Below, one piece after another: positions 27,043 through 35,705 of a DNA stretch of 64,000 bases. How positions within the stretch are numbered: position 1 is the stretch's first letter; each line of letters starts with the position of its first letter. The translations under genes and the position numbers were made by a program. Origin of the DNA: RPQJ01 sp963754125. GTDB lineage: Bacteria; Pseudomonadota; Gammaproteobacteria; Steroidobacterales; Steroidobacteraceae. The notes beneath the pieces are model-generated. The model saw nothing but the letters and a program-made list of their open reading frames with translations. It was not told where the DNA came from and did no database searches. The DNA lies in assembly GCA_963754125.1 (NCBI GenBank), contig CAVWEX010000002.1:310001-374000 (forward strand). The letters run 5' to 3'.

Positions 27043-27690
27043 TCAGACGCGGTAGGCGGTGCGAGTCATGATCCTTGCGGTGCCGCGCATGAGGTCGCGG
27101 ACGGGTCGCGGCAGGTCGCGGCCGCCGGCGGAGCGGGCCTCCGCGCCGTGTCGCGCCTCGTCCGCCTGCATCTGCTCGACGATGCGGCGGGAGCGCTCGT
27201 CATCGGGCGGCAGCTCGTGCAGGTGGGACTCGAGGTGCTCGACCACTTGGCTTTCGGTCTCCGCCACGAAGCCGAGGCTGGTGCGATCGCCGGCGAGGCC
27301 GGCGAGCGCGCCGATCGCGAAGGAACCTGCGTACCAGACGGGCGCGAGCAGGCTGGTGCGGCTGTCGAGTTCCCGGACACGCTGTTCGCACCAGGCGAGG
27401 TGGTCGGTCTCGTCCCGCGCCGCCTCGAGCAGCGAGCGGCGCACCGTTTCGTTGCGCGCGGTCAGCGCCTGGCCGTGGTAGAGCGCCTGGGCGGCGATCT
27501 CCCCGGCGTGGTTGACTCGCATGAGGCCGGCGGCGTGGCGCCGGGCGGCCGGGTCGGTCACGGACTCCGGGCTGGCGCCGGCGGGGTTGGGGCGGGCGGC
27601 GACGTTGGCGGCCGCGACCGTCCTGAGGCCCCGGTCGAATTCCTGGATCAACCGGTCAATCAGGGTGAGGCGGGGGGCGGGGGGCTGCAT
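27043..27690 (-). CDS. coq7: 2-polyprenyl-3-methyl-6-methoxy-1,4-benzoquinone monooxygenase Coq7
   Basis: Coq7 is a di-iron carboxylate enzyme for the last hydroxylation of ubiquinone synthesis, replacing UbiF in many bacteria. The 215-residue protein has two ferritin-like repeats: MRVNHAGEIAAQALYHGQ with DETDHLAWCE, and ETESQVVEHLESHL with ADEARHG. These supply the Glu and ExxH iron ligands. The ATG at 27690 (MQPPAPRLTL) was chosen; the longer reading runs through the rplM promoter. It fits with ubiH and ubiI 11 kb away. Confidence 0.94.
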   Translation of the reverse strand: MQPPAPRLTLIDRLIQEFDRGLRTVAAANVAARPNPAGASPESVTDPAARRHAAGLMRVNHAGEIAAQALYHGQALTARNETVRRSLLEAARDETDHLAWCEQRVRELDSRTSLLAPVWYAGSFAIGALAGLAGDRTSLGFVAETESQVVEHLESHLHELPPDDERSRRIVEQMQADEARHGAEARSAGGRDLPRPVRDLMRGTARIMTRTAYRV

Positions 27691-27759
27691 GCCTGCGGAT
27701 TGTATATATATGAGAGGTCCCGGTGGTCCGGCGGCCCGCGCGGCCCCGCCGCGTGGGCT

Positions 27760-27788
27760 TTGCAATGCGCGGCCGGCTGCAGTAAGAT
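27760..27788 (+). promoter_or_regulatory. Probable sigma-70 promoter of rplM-rpsI
   Basis: TTGCAA (27760-27765) and TAAGAT (27783-27788) are separated by exactly 17 bases. Each matches four of six consensus positions. The expected transcription start is ~35 bases before the rplM ATG. No other good candidate lies in the interval. Confidence 0.55.
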
Positions 27789-27829
27789 TCGCGGCTCTCT
27801 GACGGCCTGACAGGTTCCCGGAGCCTCCG

Positions 27830-28258
27830 ATGACCACCTTTTTTGCTCGCTCCGAGCAGGTGCGGCGCGACTGGTACGTGGTGGATGCGAGCGGCAAGAC
27901 GCTCGGTCGCCTCGCCACCCAGCTCGCCATGCGGCTGCGCGGCAAGCACAAGCCCGAATACACGCCCCACGTGGACACGGGCGACCACATCATCGTGCTG
28001 AACGCCGGGAAGATCCGCGTCACGGGCGACAAGCTCAAGGACAAGATCTACTACTGGCACACCGGCGCCATCGGCGGCATCAAGAGCAAGTCGCTCGAGA
28101 AGATGCTTGCCGAGCACCCGGAGCGCGCCATCGAGTTCGCGGTGAAGGGCATGCTTCCCAAGAACCCGCTCGGCCGCGCCATGTTCAAGAAGCTGCACGT
28201 GTTCGACGGCGAAAAGCACCCGCACGCCGCGCAGCAGCCCAAGCCGCTCGACCTCTGA
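27830..28258 (+). CDS. rplM: 50S ribosomal protein L13
   Basis: L13 is an early-assembling 50S protein. The 142-residue product has the same length as the E. coli protein. It shows RDWYVVDASGKTLGRLAT, LRGKHKPEYTPHVDTGD, DKIYYWHTG and KGMLPKNPLGRAMFKKL. It forms the conserved rplM-rpsI operon with a 17-bp gap to rpsI. Confidence 0.98.
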   Translation: MTTFFARSEQVRRDWYVVDASGKTLGRLATQLAMRLRGKHKPEYTPHVDTGDHIIVLNAGKIRVTGDKLKDKIYYWHTGAIGGIKSKSLEKMLAEHPERAIEFAVKGMLPKNPLGRAMFKKLHVFDGEKHPHAAQQPKPLDL

Positions 28259-28275
28259 GCCTCGAGGTTCCGACG

Positions 28276-28668
28276 ATGCCCGCGAATACCAACTACGGCA
28301 CCGGCCGCCGCAAGACCTCCACCGCGCGTGTGCACCTGCGCCCCGGCACCGGCAAGATCCGCATCAACGACCGGACGATCGAGGAGTTCTTCGGTCGCGA
28401 GACGGCGCGCATGATCGTGCGCCAGCCGCTCGAACTCGTGCAGATGGCCGATCGCTTCGACGTCGAGGTGAACGTGGACGGCGGCGGCATCACCGGCCAG
28501 GCCGGCGCGATCCGCCACGGGCTCACCCGCGCCCTGATGGAGTACGACGAGGCGCTGCGGCCGCCGCTGCGCGCCGCCGGCTTCGTGACGCGCGATGCCC
28601 GCGAGGTCGAGCGCAAGAAGGTCGGCTTCCGCAAGGCGCGTCGCGGCACGCAGTTCTCGAAGCGCTAA
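28276..28668 (+). CDS. rpsI: 30S ribosomal protein S9
   Basis: S9 is a 30S head protein whose C-terminal tail reaches the P-site tRNA. The 130-residue protein has YGTGRRKTSTARVHL and GGGITGQAGAIRHGLTRAL. The basic tail KKVGFRKARRGTQFSKR ends in the conserved SKR. It is the second gene of the rplM-rpsI operon, 9 bp before tRNA-Gln. Confidence 0.98.
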   Translation: MPANTNYGTGRRKTSTARVHLRPGTGKIRINDRTIEEFFGRETARMIVRQPLELVQMADRFDVEVNVDGGGITGQAGAIRHGLTRALMEYDEALRPPLRAAGFVTRDAREVERKKVGFRKARRGTQFSKR

Positions 28669-28677
28669 CCCTGATCT

Positions 28678-28751
28678 TGGGGGATCGTCTAGCGGTAGGA
28701 CTACGGACTCTGACTCCGTCAACCTAGGTTCGAATCCTAGTCCCCCAGCCA
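28678..28751 (+). tRNA. tRNA-Gln (anticodon CTG)
   Basis: The acceptor stem TGGGGGA pairs with TCCCCCA, and the discriminator G is followed by an encoded CCA. The anticodon stem ACGGA/TCCGT encloses the loop CTCTGAC with anticodon CTG. The T arm CTAGG-TTCGAAT-CCTAG is perfect. It reads the glutamine codon CAG. Confidence 0.97.
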
Positions 28752-28758
28752 AACACGT

Positions 28759-28791
28759 GAGGCCCGCCCATCGGCGGGCCTCGTCGTTTCT
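28759..28791 (+). terminator. Hairpin terminator after tRNA-Gln, possibly bidirectional
   Basis: The stem GAGGCCCGCC (28759-28768) and GGCGGGCCTC (28773-28782) has a 4-base loop and is followed by GTCGTTTCT. It lies between the tRNA and the stop codon of the oppositely transcribed acetyltransferase gene, so it may end both transcripts. Confidence 0.75.
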
Positions 28792-29363
28792 AAGGATGGC
28801 CCTGCGGGTTGGCCGGCGCCGGATCGGTGGCGAGCCGCGAGTAGACGCGCAGATCGATGTGCCGGCCGTCTTTCAGTTCGCAGCCGCGACGCACGCCTTC
28901 GAACTGGAAGCCGAGGCGCTCGAGGAGCGCGATGCTCCGCAGGTTGTCGACATCCACGTCGGCGGCCACGCGGTGTAGCTTCATCACGCCGTAGCCGTAG
29001 TCGAGCACCGCCGCGACGCACTCCCGAGCGACCCCGCGGCCCCAGTGATCGGGGAGCAGCCAGTAACCGAGTTCGCCCCTCAGGTGCTTCGTGCAGACGT
29101 CGTTCAGCCCGGCTGCACCGATCAGGGTCGCAGGGTTCGACGGCTCGCACACCGCCCACCAGATGCCCGTGCCCTGCGCGAGCAGGTCCTCGAACCAGCG
29201 CATCTGCACCCGCGGCTTCCTCGCGAGTCCGGTAGCTCACGCCGTAATGCCGGATGACCCTCGGGTCCGACAGGCCGACGAAGACTGCCTCGGCATCGGC
29301 GGGAACGATCCGACGCAACAGGAAGCGCGCGGTTCGCAGTTCGGGAAAGCGCACTTGCGACAC
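28790..29363 (-). CDS. GNAT family N-acetyltransferase, RimJ/RimL-like, frameshifted
   Basis: The product is a GNAT acetyltransferase of the RimJ/RimL type, which acetylates N-termini or small molecules with acetyl-CoA. The N-terminal frame reads FPELRTARFLLRRIVPADAE and SDPRVIRHYGVSYR. The second frame continues with WFEDLLAQGTGIWW and the acetyl-CoA-binding block LLPDHWGRGVARE, then NLRSIALLERLGF. The two join after removing one base in the CCC run at 29209-29211. The GTG at 29363 is one base after the stop of the next acetyltransferase, giving ~190 residues. Confidence 0.8.
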
Positions 29364-29364
29364 G

Positions 29365-29789
29365 TCAGTCCGGAAGCTCGTAGCGAGCTTCGCCGTTGCT
29401 CGAGACACCGACGCGCTGCCAGCCCAGGCGCTCGTAGAACACCGTCGCCCTCGTGTGCTGTCCCGTCATGAGCCAGAGCGTGGGGGCACCCTGCTCGCGC
29501 AGCCAGGCGACCATGACCTCGTGCAGGCGATGTCCGTAGCCCCGGCCCTGTGCGTCCGGGTGAACGAAGAGTGCCCAGACGTTGCCCGTCCGCGCGTTGC
29601 CGATCGCGAAGCCCTTGATCGATCCCGTACTCCTCGACGACCCAGCCCCGACCCGTGTCCTCGATCTCGCGTCTGCAGGTCCTCGTCGGTGATCCGCCCT
29701 GGCGTCAGGGTGTTCTCCTGGACTGCGTAGCGGACCGCCCAGATCGGCGCGGCGTCGGACAGGGTTGCCTGGCGTATCACGATGGTCAT
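29365..29789 (-). CDS. GNAT family N-acetyltransferase with two frameshifts
   Basis: The start (ATG 29789) reads MTIVIRQATLSDAAPIWAVR. After removing one base near 29672, the next frame gives EIEDTGRGWVVEEYG. After removing another near 29622, it continues IKGFAIGNARTGNVWALFVH. This last part includes the acetyl-CoA motif DAQGRGYGHRLHE and ends VFYERLGWQRVG to the stop at 29365. The reconstructed protein is ~140 residues, normal for a GNAT enzyme. Substrate is unknown. It is directly upstream of, and nearly touching, the second GNAT gene. Confidence 0.75.
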
Positions 29790-29817
29790 GGACTGTACGC
29801 GCCGTGTCCGGGGACAG

Positions 29818-31057
29818 CTATGCGATGCCCGGCCGCTCGAGCGCGTCGGCGACGATCTCGATCCAGTGGCGGACGGGCAGGGGACTCGCGGCGCGCAGGT
29901 GCTCGAGGCAACCGATGTTCGCGGTCGCGATTACCTGCGGGTCGGCTTCGAGCAGCGCCGCGAGCTTCCGGCGGCGAAGCTCTTGCGAAAGCTCCGGCTG
30001 CAGCAGGGAGTAGGTTCCCGCCGAGCCGCAGCAGAGCTTCGCCTCGCGCGTTGGAGTGAGCGTGCAGCCCGCGGCTTCGAGCAACGCCTCGACACGGCCG
30101 CCGATGCGTTGCCCGTGCTGCAGCGTGCACGGGGCCTGCCATGCGACGCGCGGACCGCGGCTTCGTGTCACGACCGTGCGCCGGAGTTCGGCGGGCTCGA
30201 TGATCTCCGCGAGGTCGCGCGTCGCCTCGCTCACGCGCTGCGCGCGTTCCGCACAGGCAGGATCGTCCGCCAGCAGTCGCCCGTAGTCCTTCACCATCAG
30301 CCCACAGGCGCTCGCGGTACTCACGATCCCCTCGGCGCCGGCGTCGAGCGCCGCGCAGCAGGCCTCGACGTTGCGGCGCGCCTGCTCGAGCGCCCGCTGC
30401 GCGTGACCGAGGTGGTGACCCAGCGCACCGCAGCACTGCTCGCCCGCCACGCGTTCGACGCCGATGCCGAGCCGGTCGAGCACGCGCGCCGCGGCGCCGT
30501 TGATGCCGGGCCGGAGGCCGGGCTGCACGCAGCCCTCGAGCAGCACCACGCGACGTGCGTGGCGCGTCGTCGAGGCGCCGGGGCGGGCAGCCTGTCGCGC
30601 TGGAATGCGCGACTGCAGTGACGCCGGCAGCCAGGGACGGACCGCCTGGCCCGCGCGCAGCAGCGCGCCGAACAGTCGCGGCCGGGAGAGGATCTCGGTC
30701 AGGCCGCGCCGCAACGGCTCGCTCGGTCGGCGGCCGCGGCACGCGCTCCTCGACGAGCTCGCGACCGAGGTCGATCAGCCGCCCGTACTCGACGCCGGAC
30801 GGGCACGCGCTCTCGCAGGCGCGGCAGGTGAGGCAGCGGTCGAGGTGGATCCGGGTGGTGGCGGTCGCGGCCGTCCCCTCGACCATCTGCTTGATCAGGT
30901 AGATGCGTCCGCGCGGGCTGTCGAGCTCGTTGCCGGTGATGCGGTAGGTCGGGCAGGCCGGCAGGCAGAAGCCGCAGTGCACGCAGTTGCGCAGCAGCGC
31001 CTGCGCGTCCGCGCCGCGCGCCGTCTGCTCGAGTCCGCCGGAGGGCTGTACGTACAC
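29818..31057 (-). CDS. glcF: Glycolate oxidase iron-sulfur subunit GlcF, frameshifted
   Basis: GlcF carries electrons from the GlcD/GlcE flavoprotein. The N-terminal part has two ferredoxin-like 4Fe-4S motifs, CVHCGFCLPACP and CLTCRACESACP. The C-terminal part, in another frame, has the two CCG domains (EQCCGALGHH and KLCCGSAGTYS). The two join as PPT-EPLRRGLTEI after removal of one base near 30720, giving ~412 residues. The start is GTG at 31057, 4 bp after glcE. Confidence 0.88.
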
Positions 31058-31061
31058 GCGC

Positions 31062-32120
31062 CTACAGCTCCGCGTACATCCGGCCGGGATTCAGGATTCC
31101 GGCCGGGTCGAAGACGTGCTTGAGCTGCCGGTGCAGGCGCAGCAGCGGCGCGTCGAGCGGCGCGAACACCTCCGCACCGGCCGGCGCGTGACGGAACAGC
31201 GTTGCGTGACCGCCGGCCGCAGCAGCCGCAGCGAACACCGGCGCGTCGGCGGCGCAACGGTACCAGCGCTGCAGGCCGTTCCACTCGAGGAGCGTCGCAG
31301 CGCCGAGCGACAGCGGCGGCGCGAGTGGCGGCACGGTGCAGCGCCACAGCGGCTCGCTGCCCGCGAAGAACGGATGCGTCTGTTCGCGCAGGCTCGCCCA
31401 GAATCCGGTCGACCCGGTCACGACCTCGCCGCCGATGCGTCGCGCCACGTCGTCGAGGGTCGCCTCGGAGCCGTCGAAGCGCAGGTACAGCCGGCCGTCC
31501 CACCAACTGCCGGCGGACAGCGGCAGCGCCCCGCGCGAGAGGTCCGCGAGGCGATCGAGCGCCGCGGCTTCGTCCAGCTCGAGCGCCAGCGTGCGCTCGC
31601 CCGGCGGACGCGGCAGCACCTTGAGCGAGACCTCGAGCAACACGCCGAGCACGCCGAAGGATCCCGCCAGCAGTCGCGCGACGTCGTAGCCCGCGACGTT
31701 CTTCATCACCTCGCCGCCGAAGCGCAGCACGCGACCGTCGCCGGTGAGCAGTCGCACGCCGAGCACGTAGTCGCGCAGCGGCCCCGACCACGCGCGGGCC
31801 GGACCCGCGAGGCCGCAGGCCACGGCGCCGCCCAGCGTGGCGCCGGCGCCGTAGTGCGGAGGCTCGAACGCCAGTCGCTGGCCGTGCGCGGCGAGGCAGG
31901 CCTCGACCTCGGCGAGCGGGGTGCCGGCGCGTGCGGTGATGACGAGTTCCGCCGGGTCGTGACGCAGCACGCCGCGATGGGACGCGACCTCGAGCGGCTC
32001 GCCCGCGACGGGCCGGCCGAGGAATCCCTTGGTGTTGCCACCCACGATCCGCAGCGGCGCGTGCCGCGCCGTCGCATCGCGCGCCTGCCCGGCGAGTTCG
32101 TTCGTGCAGTCGCGGTCCAT
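31062..32120 (-). CDS. glcE: Glycolate oxidase FAD-binding subunit GlcE
   Basis: GlcE is the second flavin-type subunit of glycolate oxidase, which converts glycolate to glyoxylate. The 352-residue protein shows the FAD_binding_4 pattern in PLRIVGGNTKGFLG and HYGAGATLGGAVACGLAGP. It ends with FDPAGILNPGRM, the C-terminal signature shared with GlcD. The ATG at 32120 is 8 bp after glcD, and the long upstream in-frame reading is only the antisense frame of glcD. Confidence 0.93.
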   Translation of the reverse strand: MDRDCTNELAGQARDATARHAPLRIVGGNTKGFLGRPVAGEPLEVASHRGVLRHDPAELVITARAGTPLAEVEACLAAHGQRLAFEPPHYGAGATLGGAVACGLAGPARAWSGPLRDYVLGVRLLTGDGRVLRFGGEVMKNVAGYDVARLLAGSFGVLGVLLEVSLKVLPRPPGERTLALELDEAAALDRLADLSRGALPLSAGSWWDGRLYLRFDGSEATLDDVARRIGGEVVTGSTGFWASLREQTHPFFAGSEPLWRCTVPPLAPPLSLGAATLLEWNGLQRWYRCAADAPVFAAAAAAGGHATLFRHAPAGAEVFAPLDAPLLRLHRQLKHVFDPAGILNPGRMYAEL

Positions 32121-32128
32121 CGCTGGGT

Positions 32129-33586
32129 TCAGAAGCGCGGCAGGTGGGAGAAGGGCAGCTTGCCGCCGTGGACCCGCATCGCGCCGTAGTCGGCGCAGCG
32201 CGCCAGCGTCGGAACGGCCTTGCCCGGGTTCAGCAGTCCCTCGGGGTCGAACGCACGCTTCACCGCGTGGAATGCCTCGAGCTCGTCGGGCCCGAACTGC
32301 GAGCACATGGGCCCGAGCTTCTCGACGCCGACGCCGTGCTCGCCGGTCACGGTGCCGCCCGCCGCGACGCAGAGCTCGAGGATCTCCGCACCGAGCCGCT
32401 CGGCGCGCTCGACCTCGCCTGAGCGGCCGGCGTCGAACAGGATCAGCGGGTGCAGGTTGCCGTCGCCGGCGTGGAACACGTTCGCGACCGGCAGCTTGGC
32501 CTCGCGCGAGAGCCGGGCGATGCCCTCGAGCACGTCCGCGAGGCTGCGCCGCGGGATCGTGCCGTCCATGCAGAAGTAGTCGGGCGCGAGCCGGCCGACG
32601 GCGGGGAACGCCGACTTGCGTCCCGACCACATGCGCAGGCGCTCGGCGGCGTCGGCGGCGATCCGCACGGTGGTCGCACCGCAGGCGAGCAGCAGCGACT
32701 CCGTGGCGCGCAACTCCGACTCGACGTCGTGCGCGAGGCCGTCGAGCTCGCAGAGCAGCAGGGCCTCGGCGGCCAGCGGGTAGCCGCAGCGCGCGAACGC
32801 CTCGGCCGCGCGGATCGCCGGCGCATCCATCATCTCGAGCCCGGCGGGCACGATGCCCGACGCGATGATCCGCCCGACGGCGTCGGCGCAGCGGCGTACG
32901 TCGTCGAAGGCGGCCGTCAGCAGCTCGACCCGCTCGGGCACGGGCTTCAGCCGTACCGTGACCTCGACCACGACGCCGAGCATGCCCTCCGAGCCGGTCA
33001 GAAGAGCGATGAGCGGCAGTCCCGGCGCTTCGCCGATGGGCGCGCCGATCGTGAGCCACTCGCCTTCGATGGTCGCGACGCGCAGCTCGAGCAGGTTGTG
33101 CACCGTGAGACCGTGCTTGAGGCAGTGCACGCCACCCGAGTTCTCGGCGACGTTGCCACCGATCGTGCACGCGACCTGCGAGGAGGGGTCGGGTGCGTAA
33201 TAGAGACCGTGGGGCGCGGCGGCGTTCGAGATCTCGAGGTTGGTGACGCCGGGCTGGACCCGCGCGAGGCGACGCACGGGGTCCACCTCGAGAATGCGGT
33301 CGAGCCGTGCGAGCACCAGCAGCACGCCGCCCTCGACCGGCAGTGCGCCGCCCGACAGGCCGGTGCCGGCGCCTCGGGCGACCACGGGCGTCGAGTGGCG
33401 GCGGCAGGCACGCAGGACTTCCATCACCTGCTCCGCGGAGCGGGGCAGCACCACGACCTCGGGCCGGCGGCGGTGGGCGGTGAGCGCGTCGCACTCGAAG
33501 GGTGCGCAGGCTTCCGGCGACAGCAGCACGGCGTCGTCGCCGAGGGCGGCGCGAAGCTCGCGGACCAGTGCCGGGTCAGGCGTCAC
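32129..33586 (-). CDS. glcD: Glycolate oxidase subunit GlcD (FAD-linked)
   Basis: GlcD is the catalytic FAD subunit of glycolate oxidase. The 485-residue protein has VVARGAGTGLSGGALP and PDPSSQVACTIGGNVAENSGG in the FAD-binding domain. In the C-terminal domain it has NVFHAGDGNLHP, VTGEHGVGVEKL and FDPEGLLNPGK. The start is GTG at 33586, overlapping the end of rpiA by 11 bp. It is the first of three glc genes in the order D-E-F. No glcC regulator or glyoxylate-handling gene is adjacent. Confidence 0.95.
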   Translation of the reverse strand: MTPDPALVRELRAALGDDAVLLSPEACAPFECDALTAHRRRPEVVVLPRSAEQVMEVLRACRRHSTPVVARGAGTGLSGGALPVEGGVLLVLARLDRILEVDPVRRLARVQPGVTNLEISNAAAPHGLYYAPDPSSQVACTIGGNVAENSGGVHCLKHGLTVHNLLELRVATIEGEWLTIGAPIGEAPGLPLIALLTGSEGMLGVVVEVTVRLKPVPERVELLTAAFDDVRRCADAVGRIIASGIVPAGLEMMDAPAIRAAEAFARCGYPLAAEALLLCELDGLAHDVESELRATESLLLACGATTVRIAADAAERLRMWSGRKSAFPAVGRLAPDYFCMDGTIPRRSLADVLEGIARLSREAKLPVANVFHAGDGNLHPLILFDAGRSGEVERAERLGAEILELCVAAGGTVTGEHGVGVEKLGPMCSQFGPDELEAFHAVKRAFDPEGLLNPGKAVPTLARCADYGAMRVHGGKLPFSHLPRF

Positions 33587-34244
33587 GCGTCAAAGTTACG
33601 ACACCCGCGGACGTTCCCACCAGCAGTACGTCGGCGGGCCGCCGGGCGAAGAGACCCACGGTGACCACGCCCGCAACCTGGTTGATCTCGCCCTCCAGGG
33701 CGACCGGGTCCGGGATCTCGAGACCGCGCACGTCGAGGATGTGGTTGCCGTTGTCGGTGACGAAGCCCTCGCGCCACACGGGTTCGCCCCCGAGCCGCGC
33801 GAGCTGGCGGGCGACGTGGCTGCGCGCCATGGGAATCACCTCGACCGGCAGCGGGAAGCGGCCGAGTCGCTCGACGAGCTTCTGCTCGTCGACGATGCAG
33901 ACGAAGCGGCGCGAGGCCGCGGCGACGATCTTCTCGCGGGTCAGCGCACCGCCACCGCCCTTGACGAGGTGCAGCCGGCGGGTCGCCTCGTCGGCGCCGT
34001 CGACGTACACCCCGAGCTCGCCGGCCTCGTTGAGGTCCAGCACGGGGATGCCGTGGCCCTTCAGCCGCAGCGTGCTGGCCTCGGAGCTCGACACGGCCCC
34101 GGCGATGCGCTCGCGCACGGTCGCCAGCGCATCGATGAAGAAGTTGACCGTCGAACCGGTGCCGACGCCGACGAGCCCGCCCTCCCCGAGGTGCGCGAGC
34201 GCCGCGGCGGCGGCCTGCTGCTTCTTCAGATCCTGGGTCGTCAT
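33576..34244 (-). CDS. rpiA: Ribose-5-phosphate isomerase A
   Basis: RpiA interconverts ribose-5-phosphate and ribulose-5-phosphate. The ~222-residue protein has the phosphate-binding VGVGTGSTVNFFIDAL, SSSEAST, VDGADE with the catalytic Asp, KGGGGALTREKI and TDNGNHILD. Met at 34244 (MTTQDLKK) aligns with the E. coli start; an in-frame Met also exists at 34253. It overlaps glcD by 11 bp and lies near fau, as in E. coli. Confidence 0.95.
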   Translation of the reverse strand: MTTQDLKKQQAAAAALAHLGEGGLVGVGTGSTVNFFIDALATVRERIAGAVSSSEASTLRLKGHGIPVLDLNEAGELGVYVDGADEATRRLHLVKGGGGALTREKIVAAASRRFVCIVDEQKLVERLGRFPLPVEVIPMARSHVARQLARLGGEPVWREGFVTDNGNHILDVRGLEIPDPVALEGEINQVAGVVTVGLFARRPADVLLVGTSAGVVTLTRDA

Positions 34245-34264
34245 GGTTTCCATCCCCCGGATAC

Positions 34265-34292
34265 GACTGTGCCCGCTTTCGCGGGCACAGTC
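34265..34292 (-). terminator. Strong stem-loop between the Lys/Ala-rich gene and rpiA
   Basis: GACTGTGCCCGC and GCGGGCACAGTC form a perfect 12-bp stem with a 4-base loop (GAAA on the minus strand). It begins 21 bp after the stop of the small gene. No T-run follows on the minus strand, so it may be an attenuating or RNA-stabilising hairpin rather than a full terminator. Confidence 0.5.
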
Positions 34293-34312
34293 TTCAACGT
34301 TCGGCTGGAAGC

Positions 34313-34411
34313 CTACTTCTTCTTGGCCGCAGCCTTCTTCTTAGCAGGAGCCTTCTTCTTCGCAGGCGCCTTCTTCGCGGCCTTCTTCGTCACTTTCTTC
34401 TTCGCTGCCAT
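34313..34411 (-). CDS. Small Lys/Ala-rich histone H1-like protein (32 aa)
   Basis: A 33-codon frame encodes a protein made almost only of Lys, Ala and Pro. It starts MAAKKKVTKKAAKK, then has the repeated unit APAKKK and ends AAAKKK. It has an ATG with a GGAG site 8 bp upstream, a promoter-like sequence before that, and a hairpin after the stop. The composition resembles bacterial histone H1-like and AlgP-type C-terminal tails, which bind nucleic acids. Function is not known. It lies between the EVE gene and rpiA. Confidence 0.65.
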   Translation of the reverse strand: MAAKKKVTKKAAKKAPAKKKAPAKKKAAAKKK

Positions 34412-34446
34412 TTCAATATCTCCATGTCGGGTTAGTCCGCGCGCAG

Positions 34447-34475
34447 TATTTACAGAAATCAAAACATGATTGCAA
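34447..34475 (-). promoter_or_regulatory. Weak promoter-like sequence before the Lys/Ala-rich gene
   Basis: On the minus strand TTGCAA (34475-34470) is followed after 17 bases by TAAATA (34452-34447). The -10 match is only three of six. Spacing and the ~30-base distance to the ATG fit a promoter, in an AT-richer patch than its surroundings. Confidence 0.3.
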
Positions 34476-34581
34476 GAGGCGTGTCACAAATTCCTCGAGC
34501 GCGTCATGCGCGCGCTCGCGACGCGTCGCGGGCATCGAATGCGAACGAAGATGCGCTCGTGCGGAAATTACCGGTGTTCGC

Positions 34582-35046
34582 TCACGAGAGCGCAATGATG
34601 AATCGCCACTCATCGGCAGTGACCGGCGTCACCGAGAGTCTGTTGCCACGACGCAGCAACACCATCTCCGCGAGCGCTCCGTGCGCATGTTTGCGCAGCG
34701 TTTCGAGCGTGATCGGCGGCTCGATCTTCCGCTCGAGGCAGACGTCGACGCAGTACCAGCGAGGCGTCGCCGGGTCGCTCGCCGCATCGAAGTAGCGGCT
34801 CTTCGGGTCGAGCGCGGCGCGCTCCGGGTAGCCCGCACGCACGATGCGCACGACGCCGACGATGCCCGGGACCTCGCAGCTCGAGTGGTAGAAGAACCCG
34901 AGGTCGCCCACCTTCATCTCGTCGCGCATCATGTTGCGCGCCTGGTAGTTGCGCACGCCGTCCCAGGGAGACGTCGAGCGGCGGGCGCGGGCGAGATCGT
35001 CCACGCTGAAGGCGTCGGGTTCCGACTTGAAGAGCCAGTAGTTCAT
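34582..35046 (-). CDS. EVE domain-containing protein
   Basis: EVE proteins belong to the PUA/YTH-like fold and are thought to read modified bases in nucleic acid. The 154-residue protein shows NYWLFKSEPDAFSVDDL, PWDGVRNYQARN and LGFFYHSSCEVPGIVG, then YPERAALDPKSRYFD and the C-terminal LSVTPVTADEW. The start overlaps the fau stop by four bases (ATGA), so it is probably translated from the same message. Confidence 0.93.
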   Translation of the reverse strand: MNYWLFKSEPDAFSVDDLARARRSTSPWDGVRNYQARNMMRDEMKVGDLGFFYHSSCEVPGIVGVVRIVRAGYPERAALDPKSRYFDAASDPATPRWYCVDVCLERKIEPPITLETLRKHAHGALAEMVLLRRGNRLSVTPVTADEWRFIIALS

Positions 35047-35672
35047 CTCGGGTGCTCCGGGTCCAGGCGACGCCCGGGGACGACGACGCCGCGCTCGGTG
35101 ACGATCAGGTCGAGTGGAACGTCCCAGGGCGAGGCCGGGATCGCGTCGACTTCCTGGGCTGCGAACGCGACGCCGACCAGCTGCGGTCGCCGCCAGCGAC
35201 GCGCGGGATCGAGCCGTCGTCGCAGTGCACGGTCGTAGTAACCGGCGCCCATGCCGAGCCGGTTGCCGCGGCGGTCGAAGCCGACGACCGGCAGCACGAC
35301 CACATCGAGGTGCACGGCGGGCACGCGCCGGCGGGCGTCCGACGGTTCGTCGATGCCGAACGCATTGCGTCGCCGCGCGATGCCGGGCGCCCAGGGCACG
35401 AACGCCATCCGGCCGCGTCGCCGGCTCGTGATGCGCGGCACGAACACCGCGGCGCCGCGCCGCCACGCCGCCTCGAGACACGGACGGACGTCCACCTCGC
35501 CCGCCATCGGCAGGTAGAGCGCGACGCGTGCGCCGCGCCGGAAGACGTGCAGACGCTCGAGCGTCCGGAGGATGGCGAGTTCCGCGGCCGATCGCTCCCG
35601 CGGATCGAGGTCCGATCGCAGGCGTCGCAGGCGACGTCGAGCGGCACGGACTTCGGCGGTGGACTGCGCCAT
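35043..35672 (-). CDS. fau: 5-formyltetrahydrofolate cyclo-ligase
   Basis: The enzyme converts 5-formyl-THF to 5,10-methenyl-THF with ATP. The ~209-residue protein shows ARRRLRRLRSDLDPRERS near the N-terminus, and VALYLPMAGEVDVRPCL. The C-terminal signature is VVGFDRRGNRLGMGAGYYDRAL. The ATG at 35672 was chosen because the upstream part of the open frame lies in the 6S RNA. Its place downstream of ssrS matches the gammaproteobacterial order zapA-ssrS-fau. Confidence 0.93.
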   Translation of the reverse strand: MAQSTAEVRAARRRLRRLRSDLDPRERSAAELAILRTLERLHVFRRGARVALYLPMAGEVDVRPCLEAAWRRGAAVFVPRITSRRRGRMAFVPWAPGIARRRNAFGIDEPSDARRRVPAVHLDVVVLPVVGFDRRGNRLGMGAGYYDRALRRRLDPARRWRRPQLVGVAFAAQEVDAIPASPWDVPLDLIVTERGVVVPGRRLDPEHPR

Positions 35673-35705
35673 GCGTAGGGCCGGGGCAGGGGAAGTTGAG
35701 GGGAT

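Noticed and set aside
27043..28044. Long minus-strand reading that extends coq7 through the rplM gene
   Set aside because: The extra N-terminus is antisense to rplM and its promoter; Coq7 similarity begins after the Met at 27690.
31062..33494. 810-codon minus-strand frame extending glcE upstream
   Set aside because: The upstream part is a shifted frame of glcD, full of Arg/Ala; GlcE begins at the ATG at 32120.
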